Below are positions 33,827 to 41,569 of a stretch of 41,569 nucleotides of DNA, in pieces. The DNA lies in NCBI RefSeq assembly GCF_009696605.1, contig NZ_VULR01000018.1, forward strand, positions 1 through 41,569, read 5' to 3'. Positions within the stretch are counted from its first letter, which is position 1. Each line of letters begins with the position of its first letter. Under the pieces are notes generated by a model. The model made no database searches and was not told where the DNA came from. It worked only from the letters and a program-made list of their open reading frames with translations. A program made the translations under genes and the position numbers. This DNA is from Anaerosalibacter bizertensis (GTDB lineage: Bacteria; Bacillota; Clostridia; Tissierellales; Sporanaerobacteraceae).

Positions 33827-34547
33827 AATAGAGAATTTAAATAAATATTTTGGAGATAAACATGTATTGAAGGATATAAACTTAGAAATAGAAGATGGTG
33901 AGGTTATTGGCCTAATAGGTCCTTCTGGTTCTGGTAAAAGTACCCTTATAAGATGTATAAACTATTTAGAAGAACCAACTTCTGGCAATATATATATTAA
34001 TGATAAAAATATAGCCAAAGCAGGGAAGGAAATAGATAGAATAAGACAGCAGATAGGAATGGTATTTCAACACTTTCACCTATTTCCTCATAAAACAGTT
34101 TTAGAGAATATAACCTTAGCTCCAGTTTTAACAGGGAAGCTAACAAAAAAAGAGGCAGAAGAGAAAGCTATTGAACTCCTTAAGACTATGAATTTATTGG
34201 ACAAGAAGGATGTATATCCTGATTCCCTATCAGGAGGACAAAAGCAGAGGATAGCTATAGCTAGATCTCTGGCTATGGATCCAGAAGTAATGCTCTTTGA
34301 TGAGGTGACATCAGCCCTAGACCCAGAAATGGTTGGAGAAGTTTTAAATGTAATGAAAGACTTAGCTAAAACAGGTATGACTATGGTAGTAGTAACCCAT
34401 GAAATGGCTTTTGCTAGACAAGTAGCCCATAGGGTAGTATTCATGGCCGATGGAGAGATCGTAGAAGAAAACAAGGCAATAGATTTATTCGAAAACCCAC
34501 AAAACCATAGAACAAAAGAATTTCTATCAAAGGTATTAGAATATTGA
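33819..34547 (+). CDS. glnQ: Polar amino-acid ABC transporter ATP-binding protein
   Basis: 242 aa. Walker [11 protein letters not shown]-loop [18 protein letters not shown], signature [16 protein letters not shown], Walker [18 protein letters not shown]-loop VVVTHEM and the tail [19 protein letters not shown] are all typical of GlnQ. The gene is complete but its permease is truncated and no binding protein is near, so it is an orphan ATPase that either serves another permease or is on the way to loss. RBS AAGGAGA lies inside the permease remnant. Confidence 0.92.
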   Translation: MIKIENLNKYFGDKHVLKDINLEIEDGEVIGLIGPSGSGKSTLIRCINYLEEPTSGNIYINDKNIAKAGKEIDRIRQQIGMVFQHFHLFPHKTVLENITLAPVLTGKLTKKEAEEKAIELLKTMNLLDKKDVYPDSLSGGQKQRIAIARSLAMDPEVMLFDEVTSALDPEMVGEVLNVMKDLAKTGMTMVVVTHEMAFARQVAHRVVFMADGEIVEENKAIDLFENPQNHRTKEFLSKVLEY

Positions 34548-34560
34548 TTAGTATAAAAGT

Positions 34561-34599
34561 AGCTAGTTATTGAAATTAATTTCAATAACTAGCTGTTTT
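34561..34599. terminator. Perfect-palindrome terminator
   Basis: AGCTAGTTATTGAAATT (34561-34577) is followed at once by its reverse complement (34578-34594) and a T-run, giving a ~15-bp stem with a tight loop. Confidence 0.85.
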
Positions 34600-34885
34600 T
34601 ATATACAATTAAGTTATTTTAAATATAAACTTCAATTAAATACTGATATTAATATAAAAATAATCTATATAGTAAATATTATTTAAAAAATTGAAGAAAG
34701 TTGGGGAAAACCTAATTGAATGTGGTATATATACTAAAAGATAGTGGCCACAGTGTAATATTTTTTCAATTAACGTTATAAAACAATTTTTTAGGGTATA
34801 CCATTAAAGTAAACATTTTAAAAAAAGATATTATAAATAATATATATTGTTTAAATATTGCTTGTAAAAAAAGGGAGGAGAATAT
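34600..34885. other. AT-rich leader upstream of the redox operon
   Basis: No ORF of note. It contains a small TGGCCA palindrome (34745-34750) and several A/T runs. I could not pick a convincing -35/-10 pair. The RBS GGGAGGAG (34872-34879) of the next gene is strong. Confidence 0.4.
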
Positions 34886-36793
34886 ATGTTTTTCAAGACT
34901 ACGGAACAACACGAAGAGTTGAGAGCAAAAATTAGAAAGTTTGCAGAAGAAGAAGTTAAACCGATTGCATTTATGCTAGATCAAGAAAATAAATTTCCTA
35001 AAGAAGCAATAGAAAAATTAGGCCAAATAGGAATGATGGGTATTCCATATCCTAAAGAATATGGAGGAGCTGGTTTAGATACAATTAGCTATGCCATAGC
35101 TGTTGAGGAATTGTCTAGAGTAGATGGAGGTACAGGGGTTATTCTTTCTGCTCATACATCTTTAGGTGCATATCCAATTGCTGCTTATGGAACAGAAGAG
35201 CAAAAACAAAAATATCTAGTTCCATTGGCAAGTGGAGAAAAAATTGGAGCATTTGCTCTTACTGAAGAAAATGCTGGTAGTGATGCTGGTGGTACTGAGA
35301 CTACTGCTGTTTTAGAAGGAGATCATTATATTTTAAATGGTGAAAAGATATTTATTACTAATGCTGGTGAAGCCGATATATATATTATATTTGCAGTTAC
35401 TACACCAGGCATGGGTACTCGTGGTATTAGTGCATTTATTGTAGAAAAAGGCTGGGAAGGATTTAGCTTTGGTCAAAGTTATGATAAAATGGGTATACGT
35501 TCTTCTGCCACTGGAGAACTTATTTTCAATGATGTAAAAGTTCCTAAAGAAAACCTATTAGGCAAAGAAGGAGAAGGTTTTAAGATTGCCATGGCTACAT
35601 TAGATGGTGGACGTATTGGTATCGCAGCTCAAGCTCTTGGAATAGCACAAGGTGCTTATGAAAATGCCTTAGAATATTCAAAGGAAAGGATTCAATTTGG
35701 CAAACCAATTGCTCACAATCAAGCTGTATCTTTTAAATTAGCTGATATGGCAACAAAGCTTAGAGCATCTAGATTCCTTGTTTACAGTGCAGCAGAACTA
35801 AAAGAAAACAATGAACGCTATAGTATGGAGGCAGCTATGGCTAAACAATATGCTTCCGATGTTAGTCTTGAAATTGTTAATGATGCCCTTCAAATATTTG
35901 GTGGAAGTGGCTATATGAAAGGTATGGAAGTTGAACGTGCTTATAGGGATGCTAAGATTTGTACAATATATGAGGGGACAAATGAAATCCAACGTATAGT
36001 TATTGCTTCCCATATTATAGGTAAATTGCCAAAAGGTGATAGAGGAGTTGCAATTTCTCAGGGAGGACCTGCTACAGGATATCGTAAGAAAAAAATATTT
36101 AAAGAAGGAACTCCTGAAGAACAAGTTAATGCTCTTGTAGAAGCTTTAAAGAAAGATGGCTATGATTTCACAGTTGGAATCCCTATAGATACTCCTATAA
36201 GTAAGGCTGATAGAGTAGTTAGTGTAGGTTTAGGTATAGGAGAAAAAGAAAATATGAAACTTATAGAAGAATTAGCAATTCAAGCTGGTGCAGCTATCGG
36301 TTCTTCTCGTCCAGTAGCTGAAGACCTTGGATATTTACCACTAAATCGCTATGTTGGTATGTCAGGTCAGAAGTTTAACGGAAATCTTTACATTGCTTGT
36401 GGTATTTCAGGTGCAGGACAGCATTTGAAAGGTATAAAGGATGCTACTACAATAGTTGCTATAAATAATGATCCTAATGCAAAAATATTTAAGAATGCAG
36501 ATTATGGTATAGTAGGTGATATAATGGAAATAGTACCACTACTTACTGCTGCATTAGATAATGGAGAACCTAAGAAGGAAGCTCCACCTATGAAGAAGAT
36601 GAAGAGAGCAGTTCCAAAGAAAGTTAAGCCAAACTGGAAACATCATGTATGTAACGGATGTGGATATGAATACGATCCAGGTGAAGGTGATCCTGAAGGT
36701 GAAATACGTCCAGGAACACGTTTTGAAGATATACCTGAAGATTGGACTTGTCCAGCTTGTGGTGAAGACAAAGATATGTTTATAGAAGCTTAA
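34886..36793 (+). CDS. Acyl-CoA dehydrogenase / EtfA C-terminal domain / rubredoxin fusion
   Basis: 635 aa in three parts. Residues 1-385 are an acyl-CoA dehydrogenase: [14 protein letters not shown] (FAD/substrate loop), [18 protein letters not shown], and the C-terminal [16 protein letters not shown] where the catalytic Glu normally lies. Residues about 415-575 match the FAD-binding domain of Etf[55 protein letters not shown]. Residues about 588-635 are a rubredoxin with two C-x2-C pairs (CNGC, CPAC). Electrons could run FAD to FAD to iron within one chain. A flavodiiron protein, the classic rubredoxin oxidant, lies 53 bp downstream. The acyl substrate is unknown. Confidence 0.9.
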   Translation: MFFKTTEQHEELRAKIRKFAEEEVKPIAFMLDQENKFPKEAIEKLGQIGMMGIPYPKEYGGAGLDTISYAIAVEELSRVDGGTGVILSAHTSLGAYPIAAYGTEEQKQKYLVPLASGEKIGAFALTEENAGSDAGGTETTAVLEGDHYILNGEKIFITNAGEADIYIIFAVTTPGMGTRGISAFIVEKGWEGFSFGQSYDKMGIRSSATGELIFNDVKVPKENLLGKEGEGFKIAMATLDGGRIGIAAQALGIAQGAYENALEYSKERIQFGKPIAHNQAVSFKLADMATKLRASRFLVYSAAELKENNERYSMEAAMAKQYASDVSLEIVNDALQIFGGSGYMKGMEVERAYRDAKICTIYEGTNEIQRIVIASHIIGKLPKGDRGVAISQGGPATGYRKKKIFKEGTPEEQVNALVEALKKDGYDFTVGIPIDTPISKADRVVSVGLGIGEKENMKLIEELAIQAGAAIGSSRPVAEDLGYLPLNRYVGMSGQKFNGNLYIACGISGAGQHLKGIKDATTIVAINNDPNAKIFKNADYGIVGDIMEIVPLLTAALDNGEPKKEAPPMKKMKRAVPKKVKPNWKHHVCNGCGYEYDPGEGDPEGEIRPGTRFEDIPEDWTCPACGEDKDMFIEA

Positions 36794-36846
36794 ATGTTAT
36801 AATTAATATATAAAAATATATTTTAACGTAAAAGGAGGACTTATGT

Positions 36847-38046
36847 ATGCATTGTGTTAGAGAAGTAACTGAGGATCTTTATTGGGTTGGAGGTAATGAT
36901 CGCCGTCTAGAATTGTTTGAAAATATTCATCCTATTCCAGAAGGCATTTCATACAACTCCTACTTACTTTTAGATGAGAAGACTGTATTATTTGATACTG
37001 TTGATTGGTCAGTTTGTCGTCAATTTCTTGAAAATATTAAATGGGTTTTAGGAGACAGAGATTTAGATTATTTGGTAATCAATCATATGGAACCAGACCA
37101 TGCAGCTTGTATTGATGAGATTATTCTTCGCTATCCAAATGTGAAGATTGTATGTACTAATAAAGCTTTTCTGTTTATGAATCAATTTGGATTCCATCCT
37201 GGTGATAGGGTGATACAAGTTAAGGAAGGGGACACTATGTCCTTTGGAAAACATGAGGTCATGTTTATAGCTGCTCCAATGGTACATTGGCCAGAAGTTA
37301 TGGTGACATTTGATAAAACTAATGGAGTACTATTCTCTGCCGATGCCTTTGGCACTTTCGGTGCTTTAAATGGTAAATTATTTAATGATGAAATGGATTT
37401 TGATCGTGATTGGATAGTGCCAGCTAGAAGGTACTATACAAATATTGTAGGAAAATATGGTCCTCAAGTTCAATCTCTCCTTAAGAAAGCCAGTAATCTT
37501 GACATCAAGATGATATGTCCACTACATGGACCAGTATGGCGTACTGATTTAGAATATTTTATTGATAAATATGATAAATGGAGTAGTTATGAACCAGAGG
37601 AAAAAGGTGTGCTTATTGTATATGGTTCAATGTATGGTAGTACAGAAGCCGCTGCTGAAGATTTAGCAAGAAGACTAGTGGAAAAGGGTATGACAAATGT
37701 AGCTATGTATGATGTTTCACAAACCCATGTTTCCTATTTGATTGCTGAAACATTTAAATACAGCCATGTAGTTCTTGCTGGTGTAACTTACAATTTAAAT
37801 ATTTATCCACCAATGCATAATTATCTTATAGATATGAAGGCATTGAATCTACAAAAACGTACTGTTGCTATTATTGAAAATGGCTCATGGGCTCCTAGAT
37901 CTGGCCAACTAATGCGTAAGTTAGTAGATGAAATGAAAGAAATGACTATTTTAGATGAAGAGCTTTCAATAAGTTCAACAATGACTGAAGAAGATGCTGA
38001 TTCAATGGATAGCCTTGCTGATAGTATTATAGAATCAATGAAATAA
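36847..38046 (+). CDS. Flavodiiron protein (A-type flavoprotein, rubredoxin:oxygen oxidoreductase)
   Basis: 399 aa. Diiron site in the metallo-beta-lactamase domain: H80, E82, D84, H85 (NHMEPDH), H147 (APMVHWPE), D166 (SADAFG) and H227 (CPLHGPVW). The flavodoxin domain (about 253-395) has the FMN loop VYGSMYGSTEAAAE. Family enzymes reduce O2 to water or NO to N2O with electrons from rubredoxin. The start ATG at 36847 follows AAAGGAGG; an ATG two codons earlier in another frame is not used. Partner of the preceding rubredoxin fusion. Confidence 0.93.
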   Translation: MHCVREVTEDLYWVGGNDRRLELFENIHPIPEGISYNSYLLLDEKTVLFDTVDWSVCRQFLENIKWVLGDRDLDYLVINHMEPDHAACIDEIILRYPNVKIVCTNKAFLFMNQFGFHPGDRVIQVKEGDTMSFGKHEVMFIAAPMVHWPEVMVTFDKTNGVLFSADAFGTFGALNGKLFNDEMDFDRDWIVPARRYYTNIVGKYGPQVQSLLKKASNLDIKMICPLHGPVWRTDLEYFIDKYDKWSSYEPEEKGVLIVYGSMYGSTEAAAEDLARRLVEKGMTNVAMYDVSQTHVSYLIAETFKYSHVVLAGVTYNLNIYPPMHNYLIDMKALNLQKRTVAIIENGSWAPRSGQLMRKLVDEMKEMTILDEELSISSTMTEEDADSMDSLADSIIESMK

Positions 38047-38060
38047 GATATGAAAAGAAG

Positions 38061-38096
38061 ACCGACTTGTGAATAGACTTCATAAGTCGGTTTTTT
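38061..38096 (+). terminator. Rho-independent terminator
   Basis: ACCGACTTGTGAA pairs with TTCATAAGTCGGT (13 bp with one G-T) over the loop TAGAC, followed by six T. Ends the redox operon. Confidence 0.88.
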
Positions 38097-38236
38097 GTAT
38101 CTTTAAAATTAAATTATCATAGATTATTTTATCTATAGATGTGTTGTTTATAAAATATGTCTTTTTTACATTTCAAAGTGATATAATTGTCTATAGGGGT
38201 TATTTGAAGATTTAATACATAAGTGAGGTAATACCA

Positions 38237-39472
38237 ATGAAAGAATTTATGGATAGATTATCAACCTTTGTTTTTTGGTATCCGTTGATAATGTCTTTAT
38301 TTTGGATAGCTGGCTCTCAATTGTTTCATAAAAGTAAAGAAAAGGAGATGCCAGTAGATTTTGATGAAGTAGACTGGCCTATGGTCAGTATTTTAATCCC
38401 CTGCTATAATGAGGAAGAGACTATTAAGGAAACAATTGATTATATGCATAAAATAAATTATTCAAATAAAGAAATTATTGCAGTTAATGATGGTAGTATG
38501 GATGAAACAGGAGAGATACTACATAGGTTAGCAAAGGAATATGACGATTTAAGGATTATAGATTGTAAGGAAAACTGTGGCAAGGCAAATGCTTTGAGAT
38601 TGGCAACTTTTGCTTCAAAAGCTGAGTATTTAGTATGTATTGATTCTGACGCAGTTTTAGATCCATATGCAATACATTATTTAATATATCACTTTCTTTA
38701 TAGGGGAGAAAGATTGGGGGCTGTTACTGGAAATCCTAGAATTCGTAATAGGGATACATTGTTGGCTAAGTTACAAATAGTTGAATATGCTTCTATTATT
38801 GGTGCAATTAAGAGATCACAGCGTATTTTAGGTAAGATAATGACAGTTTCTGGTGTTGTTGTTGCCTTTAGAAAAAAGGCATTGGTTGATGTTGGATTAT
38901 GGGATACAGATATGATAACAGAAGATATATCTATTTCTTGGAAGTTGCAACAGAGATTTTGGGATATTCGCTATGAGCCTAGAGCTCTGTGCTGGATGTT
39001 GGTACCGGAAACTATAAGTGGTATTTGGAAACAACGGATTCGCTGGGCTCAAGGTGGCCAGGAAGTTATTTTTCGTCATTGGAGAGTTATGACAGATTGG
39101 CGACATCGGCGTATATGGCCAATTTATTTAGAACAATGGGTTAGCCTATTTTGGTCTTATTCATGGGTTGTTGTTACAATATATTATTTTGTAATAGCCG
39201 ATACTATTCAGGAGTTGTTTATTTGGATAGCCTTTCCGTCTTTTGCTTTAGTATTTTTGAGTTTGATACAGTTGTGGTCATCCCTAAAGATTGATAACAA
39301 ATATGACAATGTATTATATCTTTATTTATGGGCTGCTTGGTATCCATTTATTTATTGGATATTGAATGCAATGATTGTAATGTTTGCTTTGCCTAGGGCT
39401 ATTAAAAGTAGGATAAAAGGAGGGTATGCCACATGGGCAAGTCCAGACAGAGGACAAAGGATTTCAAGTTAA
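38237..39472 (+). CDS. pgaC: Poly-N-acetylglucosamine synthase (glycosyltransferase family 2)
   Basis: 411 aa. An N-terminal membrane helix is followed by a GT2 domain: VSILIPCYNEEETI, D85 in NDGSMDETG, D-x-D as CIDSDAVLDP (134-143), TED (228-230) and QRIRWAQGG (266-274), the processive Q-x2-RW motif; then about three C-terminal helices. This is the PgaC/IcaA design that polymerises UDP-GlcNAc and exports beta-1,6-GlcNAc. PgaD-like and deacetylase genes follow. A -10 like TATAAT at 38182-38187 lies upstream, with no clear -35. RBS GTGAGG. Confidence 0.88.
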   Translation: MKEFMDRLSTFVFWYPLIMSLFWIAGSQLFHKSKEKEMPVDFDEVDWPMVSILIPCYNEEETIKETIDYMHKINYSNKEIIAVNDGSMDETGEILHRLAKEYDDLRIIDCKENCGKANALRLATFASKAEYLVCIDSDAVLDPYAIHYLIYHFLYRGERLGAVTGNPRIRNRDTLLAKLQIVEYASIIGAIKRSQRILGKIMTVSGVVVAFRKKALVDVGLWDTDMITEDISISWKLQQRFWDIRYEPRALCWMLVPETISGIWKQRIRWAQGGQEVIFRHWRVMTDWRHRRIWPIYLEQWVSLFWSYSWVVVTIYYFVIADTIQELFIWIAFPSFALVFLSLIQLWSSLKIDNKYDNVLYLYLWAAWYPFIYWILNAMIVMFALPRAIKSRIKGGYATWASPDRGQRISS

Positions 39473-39894
39473 ATGAATCTTTTATAATTAAGTCTAAGAA
39501 GTCATGGTGGCGTGAAGGGATAGTTATTTTATTTACTTCAATAGTATGGGTTTATTGTATAACTGTTATATATTTTTTTATTGATGCTATATTTTCTATT
39601 AATAATGAATATCCAAGGTTGTTTAAAGTATCTTTTAAAATGACCAATTCTGATATTCAAGGTTTTTTCAAGATAGCTGTAGTTTTACTTGTTACAATCT
39701 ATATAATGTTATTAGTATGGATTTTTTATAACAAGAAAAGATTTGGCAGCCTTACACGTAGAAAATATCCTGGAATAACAACAAAAGAAGATTTAATGGA
39801 TTTAGATATGATAGATGAGGATATTTATGAAATATTACAAGAAGAGAAGGTAGTTGTATTTGAAACAAATCCAATAAGGGATAGGGAAGATTGA
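39433..39894 (+). CDS. pgaD: PgaD-like membrane subunit
   Basis: 153 aa, overlapping pgaC by 40 bp. Two membrane segments (about 28-52 and 70-97, VWVYCITVIYFFIDAIF and VVLLVTIYIMLLVWIFY), a tryptophan pair SWWREG just before the first, and a charged cytoplasmic tail. Size, topology and place match PgaD, the small partner of PgaC that in E. coli helps form the c-di-GMP-responsive synthase. ATG at 39433 has GGAGGG upstream inside pgaC. Function assigned from context and topology. Confidence 0.7.
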   Translation: MGKSRQRTKDFKLNESFIIKSKKSWWREGIVILFTSIVWVYCITVIYFFIDAIFSINNEYPRLFKVSFKMTNSDIQGFFKIAVVLLVTIYIMLLVWIFYNKKRFGSLTRRKYPGITTKEDLMDLDMIDEDIYEILQEEKVVVFETNPIRDRED

Positions 39895-39895
39895 G

Positions 39896-40774
39896 GTGAA
39901 GTTTTCTATGAAAAGATTGTTAAAATTTATTGGACTATTTTTAATGGTTTTTATTATAGCATTTGTTATAGATAAGGTAAAGACAATAAGTAAGACAGAG
40001 ATAGATTTTCCAGTAATTGTTGAAAAAAATGGCTGCCTTGGCCTTAATTATCATAGGGTACGAAAAGATCATGTTGCTACAAGAATAGTGGAATTTCTAA
40101 CTGGTTCTGATGAATTAAAAAACTATTCAGTCTATGAAAGTGAGTTTGAGGAACATATTAAAATTTTGGAAGAGCACGATGCTACTTTTGTTACACCAGA
40201 TGATTTAAGGAAATTTAATGAAACAGGAAAATATCCCAAAAATTGTGTTTGGATTTCTTTTGATGATGTAGATGAATCTGTTTATAAGAACGCTTTTCCT
40301 GTCTTAAAAAAACATCAAATTCCATTTACTTTATTTATAATAGCAGGCCATGTAGGAAATGATGATTTTGAAAATCTTTCATTATTGAGTTGGGAACAAA
40401 TACAGGAAATGGTTGATAGTGGTTTGGCAACTGTTGGTTCTCATACATATGATATGCATCGTTTAGTGGACAATAAGCCAGTGTTTTTTTATCCGGAACA
40501 GAAAAAGGCTTTTTTAAAGGATTTAATCAAAAGCAAGGAGACTATTGAAGCAAATTTAGAAGGGGTGGAAGTAGTGGATTTTGCATATCCTTATGGAGAT
40601 GGAAAAGAAGAACTGGTTCCTCTTATAAAAGAGGCAGGATTTTCATCTGCTTATATTTTAGCTCCAAGGATTCTTTCTAAGGAAAATACACCTTTTTGGC
40701 AAAATAGGATTTTAGTAGATCGTTTTGTTTTCAAAAAGACTGTAGAGCCATGGTTGAAAATCCCAGAAGATTAA
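39896..40774 (+). CDS. icaB: IcaB/PgaB-type polysaccharide N-deacetylase
   Basis: 292 aa, membrane-anchored by an N-terminal helix (about 10-25). The NodB-type fold shows LNYHRV, WISFDDVDESVYKNAFPVL (metal-binding and base Asp pair DD), PFTLFIIAGH, GSHTYDMH (metal His pair) and YPYGDG. This form of the motifs is that of IcaB, which partly deacetylates surface PNAG so that it sticks. It starts 1 bp after pgaD. No outer-membrane export gene (PgaA) is present, as expected for a Gram-positive cell. Confidence 0.87.
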   Translation: MKFSMKRLLKFIGLFLMVFIIAFVIDKVKTISKTEIDFPVIVEKNGCLGLNYHRVRKDHVATRIVEFLTGSDELKNYSVYESEFEEHIKILEEHDATFVTPDDLRKFNETGKYPKNCVWISFDDVDESVYKNAFPVLKKHQIPFTLFIIAGHVGNDDFENLSLLSWEQIQEMVDSGLATVGSHTYDMHRLVDNKPVFFYPEQKKAFLKDLIKSKETIEANLEGVEVVDFAYPYGDGKEELVPLIKEAGFSSAYILAPRILSKENTPFWQNRILVDRFVFKKTVEPWLKIPED

Positions 40775-40789
40775 ATCTTGTTTTTTCAT

Positions 40790-41467
40790 CTATTTCTTCA
40801 CTGGAATCTGTATCTCTGTTATAAATTCTTCTTTTTCTGCTGTACCATGGATATCTAGACGGTAAATTTCCATAGGGCTACCATTTATAGTGTAGCCTTC
40901 TTTTTTTATGAATTCCATCATTTTTTCAAATAATGGTTGGCTTTTTTCATATCCACCTTTATATACAAGTGTGGCAAAATACCCTTCAGGTAAGATGGTA
41001 TTGTATTTTTCTTCATTATCATCAACAAAAAAGAAGGCATTTTCATATACAGTATAATCCCCTTTTTTCATACTTTCTTCTTCTATGAAAACCCCCATAT
41101 CTTTGTTGGCAAATAAGAATAGTTTAGAGTCATTTCTAGCTTCTAGCTTGCGAAAGGCTAGATCTACTTCTTCTTCTTTAGACATAGATTCTTCTATGAA
41201 GATAATCTTTCTTGCTGCTATCTTTTCTATTTTTATCTTTTCATAATCATCTATTTTTTGAAAGTCTTTAAGTACTTTAACCTTTTTTTCTAAATCTTTT
41301 TTTAGTAGTACTAAAGGCATGATTTCTTTTTCTATTAAATCGATTTCTTTTTCCATTAGTTCAATAGTTGTATTTATATTTCTATCTTCTAAATAGGCTT
41401 TTATCTGATTTATAGAGAAGTTCAATTTTCTCAAATCCTTTATTACAGCAAGGGGCGAAAAGCCCAC
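40790..41467 (-). pseudogene. MerR-family regulator with GyrI-like domain, DNA-binding head lost
   Basis: The remaining frame starts with LAVIKDLRKLNFSINQIKAY, the end of a MerR winged-helix domain, then a coiled-coil dimer helix (about 35-75) and a GyrI/AraC-type effector-binding domain (about 80-225; EGYFATLVYKGGYEKSQPLF). The first ~50 residues, including the helix-turn-helix (expected YTIGEFSK...YDRIGLL), are absent. The apparent start codons MGFSP come from the mobile element at 41450-41569. It therefore cannot bind DNA. It is convergent with the pga operon (15-bp gap). Confidence 0.8.
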
Positions 41468-41569
41468 TTCTTTAGGTGTGGGATGGATAGCCCAAATATA
41501 AAACTATGTGTATGTATAATTTGGCAACGTACACAAAATGTGATACGATACAAGTATGGAAAATAAATA
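41455..41569 (+). mobile_element. Left end of an IS200/IS605-type element (continues outside)
   Basis: GGGCGAAAAGCCC and CCCAC...GTGGG (41465-41484) form small hairpins of the subterminal type seen in IS200/IS605, followed by ATGGATAGCCC. A promoter TTGGCA (41521-41526), 17-bp spacer, TACGAT (41544-41549) points to an ORF starting ATGGAAAATAAATA at 41556 (M-E-N-K), which fits the start of a TnpA or TnpB but is cut by the window end. The element sits in the merR gene. Confidence 0.5.

Noticed and set aside
1-41569. CRISPR arrays, tRNA or rRNA genes
   Set aside because: No regularly spaced direct repeats and no tRNA-like cloverleaf or rRNA sequence was noticed on either strand by eye.

Overview
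The window is AT-rich DNA with Shine-Dalgarno starts, U-tract terminators and many TTG/GTG starts. It carries a rubredoxin/flavodiiron module, IS200/IS605 and IS256 debris, a TxpA-like type I toxin and Bce/Mac-type ABC transporters. Together these suggest a low-GC anaerobic Firmicute (Clostridia/Tissierellia-like). I cannot name the species.

Layout. 1-1634: end of a surface-polysaccharide locus (Gfo/Idh/MocA dehydrogenase tail, Wzy/O-antigen-ligase-like protein). 1716-3215 (-): membrane-anchored ComEC-like metallo-hydrolase. 3608-15697: six tightly packed genes forming a DISARM-related defence operon: an unrecognised 640-aa protein, a coiled-coil protein with a GrpE-like tail, an Hsp70-like ATPase, a UvrD-like helicase with an N-terminal Cys cluster, a DrmA/YprA-type helicase and a DrmB/DUF1998 protein. 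No PLD protein (DrmC) or DNA methylase is present. 15748-19566: directly downstream on the same strand, a second cassette with a defence-type reverse transcriptase, a membrane protein joined (through a probable T7 frameshift) to a protein with GT51 peptidoglycan-glycosyltransferase-like motifs, and a small beta-propeller-like protein.

19844-21918: Tm-1-like/UPF0261 protein and PEP-hydrolase-family TIM barrel. 21952-24507: decayed zone with a DUF819 fragment, an intact MntA-HepT toxin-antitoxin pair, IS200/IS605-like, IS256 and IS3 transposon remnants, and a strong hairpin. 24550-29879: response regulator, histidine kinase, ABC ATPase and FtsX-type permease, an antimicrobial-peptide sensing/detoxification type module. 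29975-30238: a collapsed second copy of pieces of the kinase locus and of mntA-hepT. 30287-33176: isoaspartyl dipeptidase and YfcC-family carrier. 33297-33589: type I toxin-antitoxin module abutting a truncated amino-acid permease and its surviving ATPase (to 34547). 34886-38046: acyl-CoA dehydrogenase/EtfA/rubredoxin fusion followed by a flavodiiron protein, a plausible O2/NO scavenging chain. 38237-40774: PgaC-PgaD-IcaB-like poly-N-acetylglucosamine operon. 40790-41467 (-): MerR-family regulator whose DNA-binding head has been cut off by an IS200/IS605-type element that runs off the window end.

The best candidates for something under-described are the chaperone-equipped DISARM-like operon and the reverse transcriptase/GT51-like cassette transcribed behind it. 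Function assignments rest on motif reading only; no database search was possible.
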